64,000 bases of DNA from Tridacna crocea. Taxonomy: Eukaryota > Mollusca > Bivalvia > Cardiida > Cardiidae. The first letter of the stretch is position 1, and every line of letters starts with the position of its first letter. Below the pieces are notes generated by a model. The model was given only the letters and a program-made list of their open reading frames with translations. It was not told where the DNA came from and did not search any database. This document shows, piece after piece, positions 1 to 12,022 of the stretch. Where the stretch lies: NCBI GenBank assembly GCA_943736015.1, contig OX031072.1, positions 17,511,501 to 17,575,500 on the forward strand, given 5' to 3'. The position numbers and the translations under genes were made by a program.

Positions 1-47
1 AACTTTGAAAAAGCAATATTTCGGTTTTTACTATTGTATTGAAAACT

Positions 48-145
48 TCATTTAGTTAATTTAGTTAAGTTTAAACATATTTAGGGCCTACTTTACATCG
101 ATTGAGAAACAAGTTCTTTTGCTAATTTCTCTCGATTTAGTCATT
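48..145 (-). repeat. 3' fragment of a tRNA-type SINE (family S1)
   Basis: On the minus strand this ends with the same tail as the complete SINE at 21231-21443: the block ACTTGTTTCTCAATCGATGT followed by a run of TAAACT-like repeats (here 48-75). The tRNA head is missing. The fragment ends shortly before the TTAA element at 160. Confidence 0.6.
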
Positions 146-159
146 GTGCAGGATAGGGG

Positions 160-384
160 TTAACCTTTTACTCCATAGATACTCATTTCTACGCATTGCT
201 TGTAGGAGCCTTTGGAAAACATTGTGGAAAAAGGTGAAATTGCTCGTGATAATTTCATCTTTTGCCACAATGTTTTCTACACTATCAAAAGGTGTCATAT
301 ACACATAAGAAACGGCTTCATCCTTGCTGTTATTTAGGGTCAATTAGAGATACTATAGAAATGCCTTATGTGATAAAGGGTTAA
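160..384 (-). mobile_element. TTAA-flanked palindromic MITE, family B (copy B1)
   Basis: The element is bounded by TTAA at 160-163 and 381-384, with inner ends CCTTTTACTCC and TGATAAAGGG. It is an inverted copy of the elements at 53576 and 57887. The central stem is built from AAACATTGTGG and CCACAATGTTTTC around GGTGAAATTGCTCGTG. TTAA target duplication with CCC-type ends is typical of the piggyBac superfamily; the non-autonomous piggyBac assignment is inference, since no transposase is present. Confidence 0.8.
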
Positions 385-539
385 TAAGTTAGAATGAAAG
401 GTAAAAATTGTGGGGGGGGGGGAAATACACGTAACGTTAATAAATTTAGGACTACCTGTAGAGCTAATTCTATCAGTTCTGTGCAAAATTTAGAATCGAA
501 TCGAAATTTTCTTACTTTGCGTAGAACATTGTTCATTAT

Positions 540-785
540 CTGTTGTTGCACAGCATTCTGGGAAAAAAGGAATTCAATATATCTTTTTAATGCATTATAC
601 CAAGCAACATAATTACTGATTGATAAAATCCATTTTGTGTCAAAACTGACTGAATCATAAGGTAGAATGATCTGCGGACATGAAGAAAACCAATAGCAAA
701 AGGTATCGACTCGAGTCAGCCTTCGTGGACTGCGCAGGCTGACCTGGGTCAATACTCTTTGCTTCTGCATTTAACCCCAGTCCCC
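540..785. mobile_element. Palindromic MITE, family J (copy J1)
   Basis: It holds the family core: AAGGTATCGACTCGAGTCAG, a GC-rich hairpin around GACTGCGCAGGC, then TGACCTGGGTCAATACTC. The left side carries AAAATCCATTTTGTGTCAAA, also seen in the copies near 23100 (inverted) and 48000. Outer ends are not sharply defined. A poly-G run lies at about 411-422, just upstream. Confidence 0.5.
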
Positions 786-859
786 CCTGTTCAGAGAGCA
801 GGACTCGATCACAAAGCAACTTTGATACATGTATATTGACCCCTTATCTTCTACACATT

Positions 860-1065
860 ACTTAATCCTTATATAGGCTGCTACGGACGGCTCACAGACC
901 TTTTGAGGACAGCGTAGATCAAGACCAGACTGTACAGGACTTGCTTTATGATCGTGGATCTAAACTGTCTGACAGAGAAATATTATTCCCCAAATAATAA
1001 GTTAAAGATAGCAATATTTGGATTTTTACTATCTAATTGCAAATTTAATATTTTTTTTTTGTTTA
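860..1065. mobile_element. Degenerate TTAA-type MITE, family D (copy D1)
   Basis: The order is CTTAATCCTTATA, GGCTGCTACGGACGGCTCAC, GTAGATCAAGACCAGACTG, a degraded right arm, then TCTAAACTGTCTG. This matches the better copies at 5837-6047 and 28596-28800. The palindrome is decayed. Confidence 0.5.
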
Positions 1066-1300
1066 GCAGGACAAGGGTCAAGGTTAGAGTACACAGAACA
1101 TTGCGTTTAAACTATCCACTATCTATTTAGAAAACATCACTATTTCTGAATGGCTAAACAATCCGAGTAGAAATTGTGCTTCTCTGTAATTTCGAAAACT
1201 GAACTGAGAACTCGAATTACACAAAGGATACTAGCCGAATACTTCCACTCAATACTTTGTAGGGCAATGCTATTCATTAGAAAACTTGAAAAGGGAAAGA

Positions 1301-1505
1301 TTAGCCCATTACCACACAATTCCTACTTTAGAGGACCCTTGGAAAGAAGCCTTTGGAAAACTGGTATTCAGCATTTTCTCCTCTTCCCACAATTTTTTCT
1401 ACCCTTCACAAAATAAATTTCAAATTTTCAGTCACTTATTTTTGTCGCCTGCAAATGCTTTCAATTTTGACAAGCGTAAAACTTTGTCGTTTGGTAATGA
1501 GTTAA
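1301..1505 (-). mobile_element. TTAA-flanked palindromic MITE, family A (copy A1)
   Basis: Begins TTAGCCCATTACCACACAAT and ends TTTGGTAATGAGTTAA, the family A termini in reverse orientation. Most of one arm of the central stem is gone; CAGCATTTTCTCCTCTTCCC of the other remains. The body word GCAAATGCTTTCAATTTTGA is the family A core in reverse. Confidence 0.75.
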
Positions 1506-4384
1506 GGGGCGGAGGATATAATTAGAGAGAAGTAGAACCAGTAAATGGGACGAAACAGGGAAAAAAAATGCTATATATACACTAAAGTGATTATTTCAAA
1601 GATGCTTTGCCGACAATAAAGCTGTCTGGCATTATGCCCCGCTTCATGGCTATTATGGGAGGAGCAAGACAAATTTTATATTTGAGTAAGTAGTAAAGAC
1701 TACTTAGACTACTACAGTCATAATTGCTTTCTGTCACTTGGGACAAATTTGGGCGTTTGATACCTATGTTCTTATACCAGAAAAATGCTTAAATTATGCC
1801 ATTATGCTATTTGTTAACGAAGGTTTTATTCCTAGGGAGTCATAAAGAGTTTTCTTTTCATATTAAGAAAATAAAAGGTTTTTTTTAAGAAGCAGATACA
1901 TATATGTAGTCGACATACTAAAAGCTCGCGATCGGTAATTATACCAGTACGAATGTTTTCTCGGGATACAGTCGAAAAATCAAAATCCTGTCTATTTGTC
2001 CGCCTGCAGCTAGCAGTGAAAGAGTGTACAAAACAATGTACAACTTTCCCAACAAAATCACTAGCTCACGTATGAGGGTGCACGCTGTTTGTCTTCTTAA
2101 ACAAACTAATTATTACTGCATGATTTAAAAAAATAATTTCTATTTTCTTCGTCCAACAGTGTATGAGGCAATTTCAGTAAGAATTCAAGTAAGATTTTAA
2201 GTGCAATGTGATGTATTAAAGCTGCATCACTTGCCTAATTATTTCCGGTTTCTTTCACTGTGACTTGTCTTGAAAACCACGTGACCTTGTTATTTAATCA
2301 TGTGGTTTTTGTATAGCTTCCGGTTTTTCAGACTTAGACTTGGATCTGAAAATGGAAATTTAATAAGTTGCATATATTGTTTCTAAACTTTGTTTTAATA
2401 CTCCGAAATTTTCTAGATAATTTCATTAAAGGTCAAATATATATCAAATACTAACTCTATACCAAACAACAACAGTGTACGATCACCCAGATTCAAAGTA
2501 CTGGCAAACAATAAATTGAAAGTTGCTTAGATGATAAGAATTGTCCCTAACAGCATAGAAAACGTGCGAAAGAGGAGAAAATGATGGTTTACCAGTTACC
2601 AGTATTTCCTCCTGTTCGGATCAAACCGTTTTCCAAAGCCATCTTCATCAGATATTTTTTTTAGGGTTAAGATTATGATTTGTCTTTTTCCTATAATCGA
2701 TTTAATAAATATAGGGTATTACCTTCATCATTGAAGTCTAAAGAGAAGGGGAGATAAATACAGTATGAAAACCGTACTTCAATATTGAACGTCCGTTGAA
2801 ATTAAGGCCATTAGAAAACAACCATTTTCACTATAAAATTATCCTACAAAATTTGCTATGATTAAAATGAGTATTATTGTACTACTTTCACCGAGTCACT
2901 TTTATAATCCTAAAACTGCTATACTCTCATTACAAATGGAGATAATAATTACCACTCTTTTATGGAAACTTACAAACGTATCAACAAATAATTTCAAGAT
3001 GGGCATCAAAGGAATTTCTGGTCGGTTAAAAATGTGCAAAATATATCTGTACAAGTCCGTATTAGTTAAGTATCAAGACATTTTATACTGATTAATATAT
3101 TATAAATATTCTGATAAGTGATTAAAGATGTGCCATTTTCGCCTGACCATGTCTATTTTTTTTTCAAGAACATTTTTTTTTATCATGGCCCCATAAAATC
3201 TGTCGTCTCCGAATCAGCTGTTACTTTGGACGAGTTCAAAATTGTGCGGTCCGGGACAGATTTTTCATCCCCTATTGAATAGATTTTACTATTATTTTTC
3301 AGCACACAGTTCCACGCTACAAACATGAGCGGTCTGGCTGCGATTTTGAATAAAATACATGGATATCTAGTGAATGGTGTATATCCTAGATCAGACTCCA
3401 GGTTATATGTGGCCTCATCTTGATCTGCGTCTTCATCATAGACTTCTTGTGTCGGTTCAAGTCGTGAAAACTTTTTCTCATCCACTCACTCATACGCAAG
3501 TACGAATTTATTGATTGGTTAAATGGCATTTACAGCGGTATGTAACCCCGAGGCTGCTGGACAATTGGAAAGTAAGGTAGAAACGGCTAAAAGTACTCAG
3601 TCCAAGACGTTGTGATTTTTTTTTCAAAAATTAACTGACATTTTAGAATCAATTCTAAGTGTGCGCTGTCTTTGTAATCTGCTTCCCATTGCGATCACAA
3701 TACAAAAGTTGCATCAATCAGGATCCCGGAAACGCTTTCATCAGGAGAGAGCAAGCGGCACGTAGTCTGAGTAATTCAATTAAGACCAAATTTTGTCAAA
3801 GTTCTATACAATCTGCAGCGAATTATTCAATTCCGCTGCGTACCGCTTTGATATCAGGCTCGCTTGTTGGAAGCGTTTTGTTGGTTGAAGAATAATGTAG
3901 ATAGATATTGTGGGATTTAGAGATAAAACCTTTCTGCAGAAACATTACGTCGTCATTAAGGTTGTATTGTACTCTTTAGTAATTGGAGGAAAACATTTGC
4001 CTCTGTATTTGCCATCAAAAGTTGAAGTTGATGTTTTCCGAGAAAAAAATGAGTTTAGAGGTTTTATGTGCTATTCTTCTAGAACTGTTTCTCACGATAT
4101 GGAAAATTGGCTGAAAATAGTTTTAGAAAAAGGCCATTGTCTAATGAAGTCAAAAGTCCGTTTGAGGGATGTTGTTCATCACTTTCAATAGTGTCACTGT
4201 TATATAAAGGCAACAGATTAGACGTGCTTCTTCCCCTATTTTTCTTACGTCAACACAGAGCTAGGCTTTGTTTGGTGTTAACACCGTTTTTAATATAATT
4301 TCAGTTATATTGCAGTGTATCTAGCCTATTTTTTCTAGAGATACAAATCTAAAATCATTTTTTTGAGCTGTTTATATAGGGATG
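1506..4384. other. Gene-poor stretch
   Basis: No recognisable gene or repeat family. It is AT-rich, with homopolymer runs and one open frame at 3183-3485 listed separately. Other short frames here (for example 2858-3091 and 3659-4191) match no family I know. Confidence 0.5.
3183..3485 (-). CDS. Unrecognised 100-residue open frame, coding status doubtful
   Basis: It opens MDEKKFSRLEPTQEVYDEDA and ends DSETTDFMGP. The first 30 residues are acidic; a middle segment is hydrophobic and aromatic (ILFKIAARPLMFVAWNC). It is less AT-biased than its surroundings, the only hint that it might be an exon or decayed gene. There is no recognised domain and no confirmed splice sites or paired exons. A chance open frame is at least as likely. 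Confidence 0.15.
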   Translation of the reverse strand: MDEKKFSRLEPTQEVYDEDADQDEATYNLESDLGYTPFTRYPCILFKIAARPLMFVAWNCVLKNNSKIYSIGDEKSVPDRTILNSSKVTADSETTDFMGP

Positions 4385-4579
4385 AGACAAATGGCAGGGT
4401 CTTTGCCAACACAGTCGACCAAAGTCCATACAACTTGGTAACCAGCATTTTCTCCTTTTCCCACAATGCATTCTACCCTGCTGGAAACAAATTTCAGTTT
4501 TTAAGTTACATTTAATTTGTTATCTGCAAGTGCTTTCATTTCGACCAGTCTAGATTTTTGTTGTCAGGTAAAGAGTTAA
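4385..4579 (-). mobile_element. Degenerate family A MITE (copy A2)
   Basis: Contains GGTAACCAGCATTTTCTCCT and CTTTTCCCACAATG, the right half of the family A palindrome, then GCAAGTGCTTTCATTTCGAC and a terminal GGTAAAGAGTTAA. The left end is worn. Confidence 0.6.
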
Positions 4580-5584
4580 AGCGATCTAACATTACACCGT
4601 CCAACCTAATCGATTAGTTTGCCCAATTGAACCAATTTGCCCACTAAATCCTGTTTTTTTTTTCCAGGAAAAAGGGGAAAAAAATGTCCCACATACTGTA
4701 CTATTTAAAGCATGACCTTTCTTTTTTCGGGACAAAACTTATTAAGGTGAAACTCAAGCTCTGTCTACGAAAGGAAAATCTAAATCTGTTTGAATGAACA
4801 GCCAATGGTTTCTTTCCACAATAAAATGGAACTAATGAATGGATTTGGCATAAAGGGCGAGGCGTTCCCGTGAAAAAAAAATCATGATTGGACGGCAAAA
4901 AACGAGCGTTATCTACAGATGACAAATTAATGACACAAATGTCAACTGACCTATATATTTATATTCGGGGGTCTAGAATAACCAAATATCGTTCATGAAT
5001 TATACATTTTTGGTCAAGTTATATCTCTTACCGTTGTCAGTTGGAATATTCCACGCTCCAGGAGGTATACCTGGTACTCAACGCAGTTTGATAAATTTGT
5101 CGACTTTTTGGCCAAACAATTTGGAAACCATTCCCCTATAATTAAACCTTTACCGGGTGATGCCTTGATCAAAGAACTCGGAGGAAGACGGTTTTTCTTT
5201 TTTAAAACGTTTCCACTTTTGCAACAACATCCTACCCTTAGAAAGAGGAACTATATCATTCAAGCCATCTATGATTTGTGGTCAACAAAAGCTATCAATA
5301 TGGACGAGTCTACACGTTTGTAATCTGATAAAGAGCAAGAGATCGTAGATTTCTGTGATAGACTGAATAAGTGATCGAAGCCACATATCTCGTATTTCTT
5401 GTCTAAAATTTAACGTATTACCGCCTGCTCTCGCCTCTTTTATCTCGAAAAAGGTAACATCTGAAAATATTTTGCCGAAAGGAGAAATTCCTCGCCACGA
5501 ACAATTTTTTATTTTTGCAAAACATGCTTACATGTATAAACAAATCTTAACAGAGGGTGCATTATCCATTTTAGTACCTAATGT
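4580..5584. other. No gene seen
   Basis: AT-rich DNA without a recognised gene or repeat. The frame at 5108-5323 (71 codons) resembles no family I can name. Confidence 0.4.
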
Positions 5585-5813
5585 TTAATTCTTTCCTAAA
5601 CGACAAAATTGCAGACTTTTCTAAACTTACATCAATTATAGACGACAACAAATATCTCGTAAATGGTGGAAAATATTTTTTTGAAAGAGTAGCAAATATT
5701 GCGGAAAAAAAAGAAAAAATTTGGTAACCAGCATTTTCTCTCTTTCCCATCATATCTTAAGAGCCTTCATTCTCATGGTCGTGAAAACTCGGGTTTGTGT
5801 GATAAAGGGCTAA
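5585..5813 (+). mobile_element. Family A MITE (copy A3)
   Basis: Starts TTAATTCTTTCCTAAACGAC and ends TGTGATAAAGGGCTAA. The 229-bp length fits the family. The central palindrome is partly decayed, but GGTAACCAGCATTTTCTC is intact. Confidence 0.7.
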
Positions 5814-5836
5814 AGGCCGTCTGCTTGCAAATTTGT

Positions 5837-6047
5837 CTAACCCTTAGGCTGCTAAGCACGACTCACTGACCTTTGGCGGACAATGTAGATCAAGATCAGA
5901 CTGCACAGAATGTGCAGTCTGATCTTGGACCTACACTGTCCGCTTAGGAAATATCTTTCATCAAAATAACCATTGAAATACCAATGTTTGGGTTAACGCT
6001 ACCGGCTTGAAAGTTTCATGTTAGTTATTTAGGAAGATAAGGGTTAA
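5837..6047. mobile_element. TTAA-type palindromic MITE, family D (copy D2)
   Basis: The ends are CTAACCCTTAGGCTGCTAAG and GGAAGATAAGGGTTAA. An almost perfect hairpin sits inside: AGATCAAGATCAGACTGCAC, the loop AGAAT, then GTGCAGTCTGATCTTGGA. The CCCTTA ends next to TTAA resemble families A and B, so a piggyBac-type origin is inferred. It lies only 24 bp after copy A3. Confidence 0.7.
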
Positions 6048-6942
6048 GACGCTATCTGTTCCCCTCGGCCAACAAAAAGATGTTATATCTATGACATTTA
6101 TTGTTCTGTTTGTGGAAGGGTCGGGTTCTCTTCCGACTTCTCAAGTAATGCTTTATTCAATTCCATCGCGACCGACATTTTTGCCAAGTGCAGCCAAAAC
6201 GATCAATAACTATACAAAAGATGCCTGAATGACACCAATTTCATCTTTCCTTATCCATAAAAGGTTTTACAAGGCATGCATTCGTAGCTCCCAACAACTG
6301 ACTTTTCCTGGCTTGCTGTTTACTGTGTTTTTGTCTGAAAGCCACAGTTCTTTTTTTTCTGTAATGATTTGGGGGACAAGCAACCAATATTTTCAAACAC
6401 GTAGACTAATCTGTTTAGATTATTTACATAATAAACGCCTTTAATGAATAGCGTATAATTATATTTATGTATAATAAAATGTAGTTCTCGGATGGTTTGG
6501 TTATTTTGTGATGTTTTTTTTACAGTTATAATGGGAAAGTATATCATAAATGGGCCAGTCTGCGTTTCTGTGTGGTCGGATCATGCCTCAGTGCGCGTGT
6601 AAAGAGTAGCTCATCAGATTCGATCTTCGGTCTCATCTTATACGCTCCCCTTTACACAAGCAATTAGACATGATCCAACAAATCAGAATTGCCGACTGTT
6701 GCCGACTGTTGTATTATTCTATTAGTGATATCGAATATATATATATATATGTGTGTGTGTGTGAAAAGGATTCTGGTACCTAATGCCCTTCCTTTTAGTC
6801 CTTTACAGTACATCTTTTTGTCCACGCTTGTACCCAGTACCTATGTAAACTGGAAGAAGTCTAGAGAAGCAAACGATCTGGCAAATACTGTCCCTCCCTC
6901 TGGGGCTTAGCAGTGCGTTAAATATACCATCGCTAGTACCAA
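6048..6942. other. No gene; short (TA)n(TG)n microsatellite
   Basis: A short TA then TG dinucleotide run occurs at about 6735-6763, and a tandem GCCGACTGTT pair at about 6690-6710. No gene recognised. Confidence 0.5.
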
Positions 6943-7030
6943 TTAACCCTTTACCATACAATCTCTGGTTTTCAGGACCCTGAGAAAGAAGCATTCTGAA
7001 AACATTATAGGAAAATGAGAAAATGCTGTT
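6943..7030 (-). mobile_element. End fragment of a family A MITE (copy A4)
   Basis: TTAACCCTTTACCATACAAT is followed by GGACCCTGAGAAAGAAGC and the first palindrome arm up to AAAATGCTG. The remainder is absent. Confidence 0.65.
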
Positions 7031-7191
7031 TACTATGGACGCCGTTTACACTTTTTTCTTTCCAGAGGATTTGGTAGAGACAGGGCGCTTTATGTTATCA
7101 TAGGTTATCCTGCCGTTTCTCAACTACTTGTGCTTACACAAGGGCAGGAATCAATCCGACAGAGGATAAATTACGAAACGAATGAGAAGGA

Positions 7192-7406
7192 TTAACTCAT
7201 TATCAAACGACAATATTATAGAAAGCATTTGCAGACGACAAAACAAAAGTGACTGAAAATTTGAAATTTGTTTTGTGAAGGGTAGAAAACATTGTGGGAA
7301 AAGGAGAAAATGCTGGGTACCAGCATTTTCTCCTTTTCCCACAATGTTTTCTAAAGGCTTCTTTCTCAGGGGCGTCAAAAGAAAGGATTGTATTGTAATG
7401 GGTTAA
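7192..7406 (+). mobile_element. TTAA-flanked palindromic MITE, family A (copy A5)
   Basis: Bounded by TTAA at 7192 and 7403. It has the family body GCATTTGCAGACGACAAAAC and a nearly perfect stem of about 32 bp per arm: GAAAACATTGTGGGAAAAGG continuing to AAATGCTGG, then the mirror. It ends TTGTAATGGGTTAA. Confidence 0.85.
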
Positions 7407-8767
7407 CCAGATACCAACCTTTTTACAGTAAAATCAGTTGGACAAACTCTGGGCACAAAAACTTCAGAATTATACAGCACAAAATGGATGGCATTCTTCC
7501 CATTATAGTCTCAAATATGCTTCACTCTCAAGTAATCTGATTTAATGATTGGCTTTTTCCTCGCAAAAGGCTTAAAGGCGTGAAATATTCTTTTTCATGG
7601 TAACTTGATATTAGAGTCGGGTTATAAACCCATGTCGAGGGGGAAATTTTAATGGAATTTCAGGCGATAAGTTTGTGGTGAAATAGCGTAATAAAAATAT
7701 TTCTGTTCGCTTTTCCTTTTACCCCCTCCTCTGAGAAAAGAAAAAACACACACACAAAACACATTTGAGAAATACAAAGAAAGAAAATCAGAGTTTAGAT
7801 AAATGGGAAAAAAATGTTATTGTCGTTAAAAAAATTAAAAAAATAAACATATTCAGTGGCACGAAAATTTTGTATTGAATTTGATTCTGGCCGTCCCACA
7901 TTTGTCACTTTTGTTTCCCTGCCATCATGCCAAAAACGACTTAGAAATAAGCGTGTAAAATATTGATGACAGGTAAGATTTATACTGTTGAACCTTTTTC
8001 CTAACGACAAACTTTACATTTTGCAAAATTCAAGATATCTACAGACTAGAAATTCTAAAATGAGTATAAATGAGTCAAAGTTCTCTGATGGGGTAAAAAT
8101 TGGGGAAAGGAGAACAAGCTTGTTATCAGCATTATTTTCTTTTCTTTAATACATGTTGCCAACAGTAGTGTCCCTCAGGATCGTTCAAAGTCAGAATTGT
8201 TTAGTAAAGGGTTTATACATGAATAGATATGAAAACACTGTAGCAAATTAGTAATTTTCCCAGAATTCTTATCACATGAGGGGACCCTGTTGAGGTTTCA
8301 TAGTCACACCAGTTAACAATCTCAATCTGTTTTAATGCGGTAACCATAGGGTGTCATAAGCCATCCTTAATTATTGGGAGAGCTTTATGTCTTTGTGTGG
8401 ATAGGGTATATCAAGATCAAAGGGCACAGAACGTGTAAGGTGAACTTGAATCTGCATGGCCAAATACTATGTGATATCAACTAAAAACAGGTCTTGAATC
8501 CAAACACCTCTTGATTGCTGCCTTACTTTTTCTTTGTACGTTAATCCAAGAGTATGTTCTGTTCATAATAGCGCGTGTAAAGAAAATTAAAGAACAAAAT
8601 TTAATTACATGTGGATCTAGTTGTACAGATCCGACTCGAACTTGCGCAGAAGGCCAAGTTTGGTAATATACGAATAATAACTTTGACGTAACTGCCTGAA
8701 CCTCACAAGTCATTTATATAGCCAACTCTATTTTCAACTAGCCATCTGCCTGAGAAAGAAAAAAAGC
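7407..8767. other. No gene; one decayed family A copy
   Basis: A worn family A element is visible at about 8000-8215 (ATCAGCATTATTTTCTTTTC, CTCAGGATCGTTCAAAG, TTTAGTAAAGGGTTTA). The rest is unassigned. Confidence 0.4.
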
Positions 8768-8851
8768 ATCTCGTCGGTTTACTGCAAACACCTCCTAAAG
8801 ACAGCTTGTTTCAAGTAGTTGTTACGAGGTATTTGAAGTAAACCGATGATC
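8768..8851. repeat. 85-bp foldback hairpin repeat, family E (copy E1)
   Basis: A diverged copy: CTCGTCGGTTTACTGCAAAC at the left and GAAGTAAACCGATGAT at the right, with GTTACGAGGT in the right arm. See the cleaner copies at 23201 and 38581. Confidence 0.65.
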
Positions 8852-9749
8852 TATAAATTTCAATCATGTGGCCTTTCCTGGAAGTAAGAATTTGAACAAT
8901 ATTTAGATAAGGTCCAAGATGACGAAAAAGTCAGATGACGTCATGGCTGTCGGAGTGAGAAGCTCTCGTTCGTATTGGATTTCGGTCAATCAGAAAGCAT
9001 TGTGGGAGAAATCAATTCGTCAAAAGACGGTGTTTTCATGGGATATTTGATCAAATTGTTTCCAATGTATTGAATGCTGTGATACTACTGCGCGGATGTT
9101 CATTACGGGAATAGCTTCTTTATTGAATGAGTTCGTTACTTCCTTCCTGTGCGAGTACCTTTTCGCTAATTTGCCCAGCTATCCCAACATATGTACTATT
9201 TTCCTCCCGACCTCTATTTGCGAATTCTTTCGCCGGTTTTGACTTGTATGTGGTACAACTGGTTTGTAGGGTTTACTGTTGAAAATATAGTAGAAAACAA
9301 TCATGTTGACACATTTCTTCTTGCCCGGAAGTGACTTTCGCTTCTCTAATTTGCCAGGCAATCCATGTATGCGCATTATATCTGTTTTATCCATTTATGT
9401 ATTCTTTTGCGAGGTTAAAAGGCAACTGCACTGCACGTTTTACTGGTCAATAATCCTAAAAGTTTTTATTTCCGTCTTCGTGCATGTAATTGATTTAATC
9501 TACCCCCAAAAACTGATTTAAGGTATTTCGACTGACCAGTTTACAATTGATACTGAGGAGCACATAAGGCATTACCAATTCCTCCTTTCTACAGCTTCCC
9601 TTACTCACCAATTAGATAGTACATGAAAACTTACCATATGCCCAAAATATAATGCATTTTCCGACGATTTGTATTTATTTCATAGCGTGTGGGTTAGAAG
9701 ATATGTAAATGTGCCTTTCTATTGACGAACGGTTCGATAACTCACTGAA
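8852..9749. other. No gene seen
   Basis: Unassigned AT-rich DNA. The short frames at 9179-9394 (minus) and 9303-9521 (plus) overlap each other and show no domain. Confidence 0.4.
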
Positions 9750-9951
9750 AGTAACTTTTTACCTGACAACAAAATGCCTTGCAGACGAAAACATCAGTAT
9801 GGCTCAATGATTTGTCTTAGGAAGGGCAAAAAACATTGTGAGAAAAGGAGAAAATGCTGGCTACCAGTATTTTCTCCTTTTCCTACAATGTTTTCAAACG
9901 GTTTCTTTCTCAGGGTCGTTAAAAGTGGGGGTTGTGTGGTAAAGAGATAAT
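9750..9951 (+). mobile_element. Family A MITE (copy A7)
   Basis: Carries TTTTTACCTGACAACAAAAT, CTTGCAGACGAAAAC and the central stem AAACATTGTGAGAAAAGGAG with its mirror. It ends TTGTGTGGTAAAGAGATAA. The left TTAA is not intact. Confidence 0.7.
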
Positions 9952-10214
9952 AGCGCATATATACATATGGATCTATGCCATAGTGGACCAAACATAAATA
10001 TGATACTCTGAACACATTTATTTTTGAAACCGGCTTTATTTATTTGCAAGAAGTATATATACAAGAACATTTATAAACACAATTTTTCATTTCTTTTTCA
10101 GCAATTGTATCAGAATTCACCCGCGGTGAAACCAGTAGTGATTCTGTATAGTAATCATTAGGTAAATTAACCACAGACATACGAAGGTAAATATCAACTT
10201 TTTTGTTCAAAACA

Positions 10215-10265
10215 TATATCTAGATCAGACTGCACAGAAAAAGCAGTCTAGTAAATCTAGATCTA
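10215..10265. mobile_element. Fragment of family D palindrome (copy D3)
   Basis: AGATCAGACTGCACAGAAAA is followed by GCAGTCTAGTAAATCTAGAT. It directly abuts the family C element that begins at about 10266. Confidence 0.5.
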
Positions 10266-10456
10266 GGGTCGTATTCACCAACCATTCTTAAGAACATTCT
10301 TAGTCTTATTATTCAGAATTTTGTAAATGTGAAAGTAACAGAACTTTTGATTGGCTAAATCATTTGGTTTAGCCAATCAGAAGTTCTGTTTCTTTCACAG
10401 TCAGGAAATCTTGAAGAATAAGACCAGGAACGTTCTGAAGAATGATTGGTGAATAC
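10266..10456. mobile_element. Near-perfect palindromic MITE, family C (copy C1)
   Basis: The whole element folds on itself. The outer ends are TCGTATTCACCAACCATTCT and AATGATTGGTGAATAC. The centre is GATTGGCTAAATCATTTGGT then TTAGCCAATCAGAAG. About 190 bp, no internal coding capacity. Confidence 0.8.
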
Positions 10457-10559
10457 AGACACAGACAGTACAAGAAAAAATACAGTCCAGTTTTGATTCA
10501 CGCAAACAATTCTGATTTCTAACAACCCTGAATAAGAAAAACTCGGAAAAAATACAGAG

Positions 10560-10730
10560 AAAGGGTAAAAAGATAGTAAGAAGCATTTTCTCCTGTTCCC
10601 AGAATGTTTTCTACATGTTCAAAGACTTATCCTATCTGTTGGAAAATATTTGAACTGTTGTCGGCAGATGCTTTGTATTCGGAAGAATCTAAAATATTGT
10701 CTTACGGAAGAGACTAGATAGTTTAACTAT
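10560..10730 (-). mobile_element. Degenerate family A MITE (copy A8)
   Basis: Retains AAGCATTTTCTCCTGTTCCC, AGAATGTTTTCTAC and GGCAGATGCTTTGTATTC in family order. The ends are not recognisable. Confidence 0.45.
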
Positions 10731-11207
10731 TGCCTACAGAACAAGTCACTCTCAATTGAAAACTTTATGGATACAAAAAAAAAAAAAAATTCCCTGTATT
10801 CAACTTTAATTCTTTGGAGAAATTACTGTATTGTTTTTAAACTTGTCTGCTGCGGTTTTGTATCAAGAGGTAGTAAGTTAAACAAAAAGAAGACGAAAAT
10901 CAAATGGCCGAGAAAACAATTTTAGAATAGCAAACACATGTTTAACAGTAGTCATATCAGAGTATTCTGTCTACGGAAAAAATGTAATTCAATTCGAATT
11001 TCTATTTGTTGTACATTATGACAGGCAAGGGGGAAACACGCTCACCTTTGAAATTCAAAACACAAATTTAGCTACTTTCGAAGACGATGTAAAACCCTAT
11101 CAAACTATACAAACTTTTAGTCTGAAACCAGATCTACACTAAATAGATATTTTGTGGATTATCTAACGGATTATCCGACCGAAGCTCGGATATTTCTAGA
11201 TTTTGCT

Positions 11208-11436
11208 TTAACCCTTTCCCAAACAGCAAATTTTGGACCAGACTAAATTGAAAGCATTTGGCAAATGACAAATTAATGGTTGCTAAAAAGATGATTTTCT
11301 ATATGGTAGGGTAGAAAACGTTGTGGGAAAAGGAGAAAATGCTGGTTACCAGCATTTTCTCCTTTTCCCACAATGTTTTCAAAAGGCTCCTATTCCTGAC
11401 CCGTAAAAAACCAGGGATTGTTTGGGAAAGGGTTAA
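11208..11436 (+). mobile_element. TTAA-flanked palindromic MITE, family A (copy A9, reference copy)
   Basis: Exactly 229 bp including TTAA at both ends (11208-11211 and 11433-11436). The termini are CCCTTTCCCAAAC and GTTTGGGAAAGGG, an inverted repeat of about 13 bp. The central palindrome runs from GAAAACGTTGTGGGAAAAGG through GCTGGTTACCAGC to the mirrored arm. This is one of the best preserved copies. Confidence 0.9.
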
Positions 11437-11504
11437 CTCAACACGCACACTTCAGATGATATTTTTTGAATGATGTAATTAAATTAAAATTTTATGTACT
11501 TCAC

Positions 11505-12022
11505 ATTGCAAACCTAATTTGGAATACAATTCAGATTTTAAGCCTGAACGGTTATTGAATTTCGGTTGTGAACCTACACGGTTGTACGGTTCAGATGGCG
11601 AACCTACACGGTTATATAATTCAGATGGCGAACGTAAACGGTTATACGGTTCAGATGGCAAACCTACACGGTTATATAATTCAGATGGCTAACCTAAACG
11701 GTTATGCGGTTCAGATGGCAGACCTACACGCTTAAACAGCTGAGATGGCGAACCTGCACTGTAAAACTGTTATTATTGCGAACCTACATGGCTATAGTTC
11801 AGTTTGCAAACCTACACGGTTATACAGTTCAGATGGCGAACCTATACGGTTATGTGGTTCACTTGGCGAATCTACACAGTCACAGAGTTCAGATAGCGAA
11901 CTTTCACGGTTATACAGTTCAGATTGCAAAACTAAACCGTAAATTAACCCAGACTGCAAATCCAAAAGGTCATATAATTCAGACAGCACATCTAAATAGT
12001 TACATGTACAGATGTATACATG
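11505..12022. repeat. 30-bp minisatellite
   Basis: About 17 diverged tandem units built on TTCAGATGGCGAACCTACAC then GGTTATATAA. More degenerate unit-like pieces continue to about 12560. Because 30 is divisible by three, several frames stay open on both strands; the minus strand reads as a decapeptide repeat like SPSELYNRVG. This is a property of the array, not evidence of a gene. Confidence 0.8.

Noticed and set aside
381-770. 129-codon minus-strand open frame
   Set aside because: It overlaps the family J repeat and a conflicting plus-strand frame, and shows no domain.
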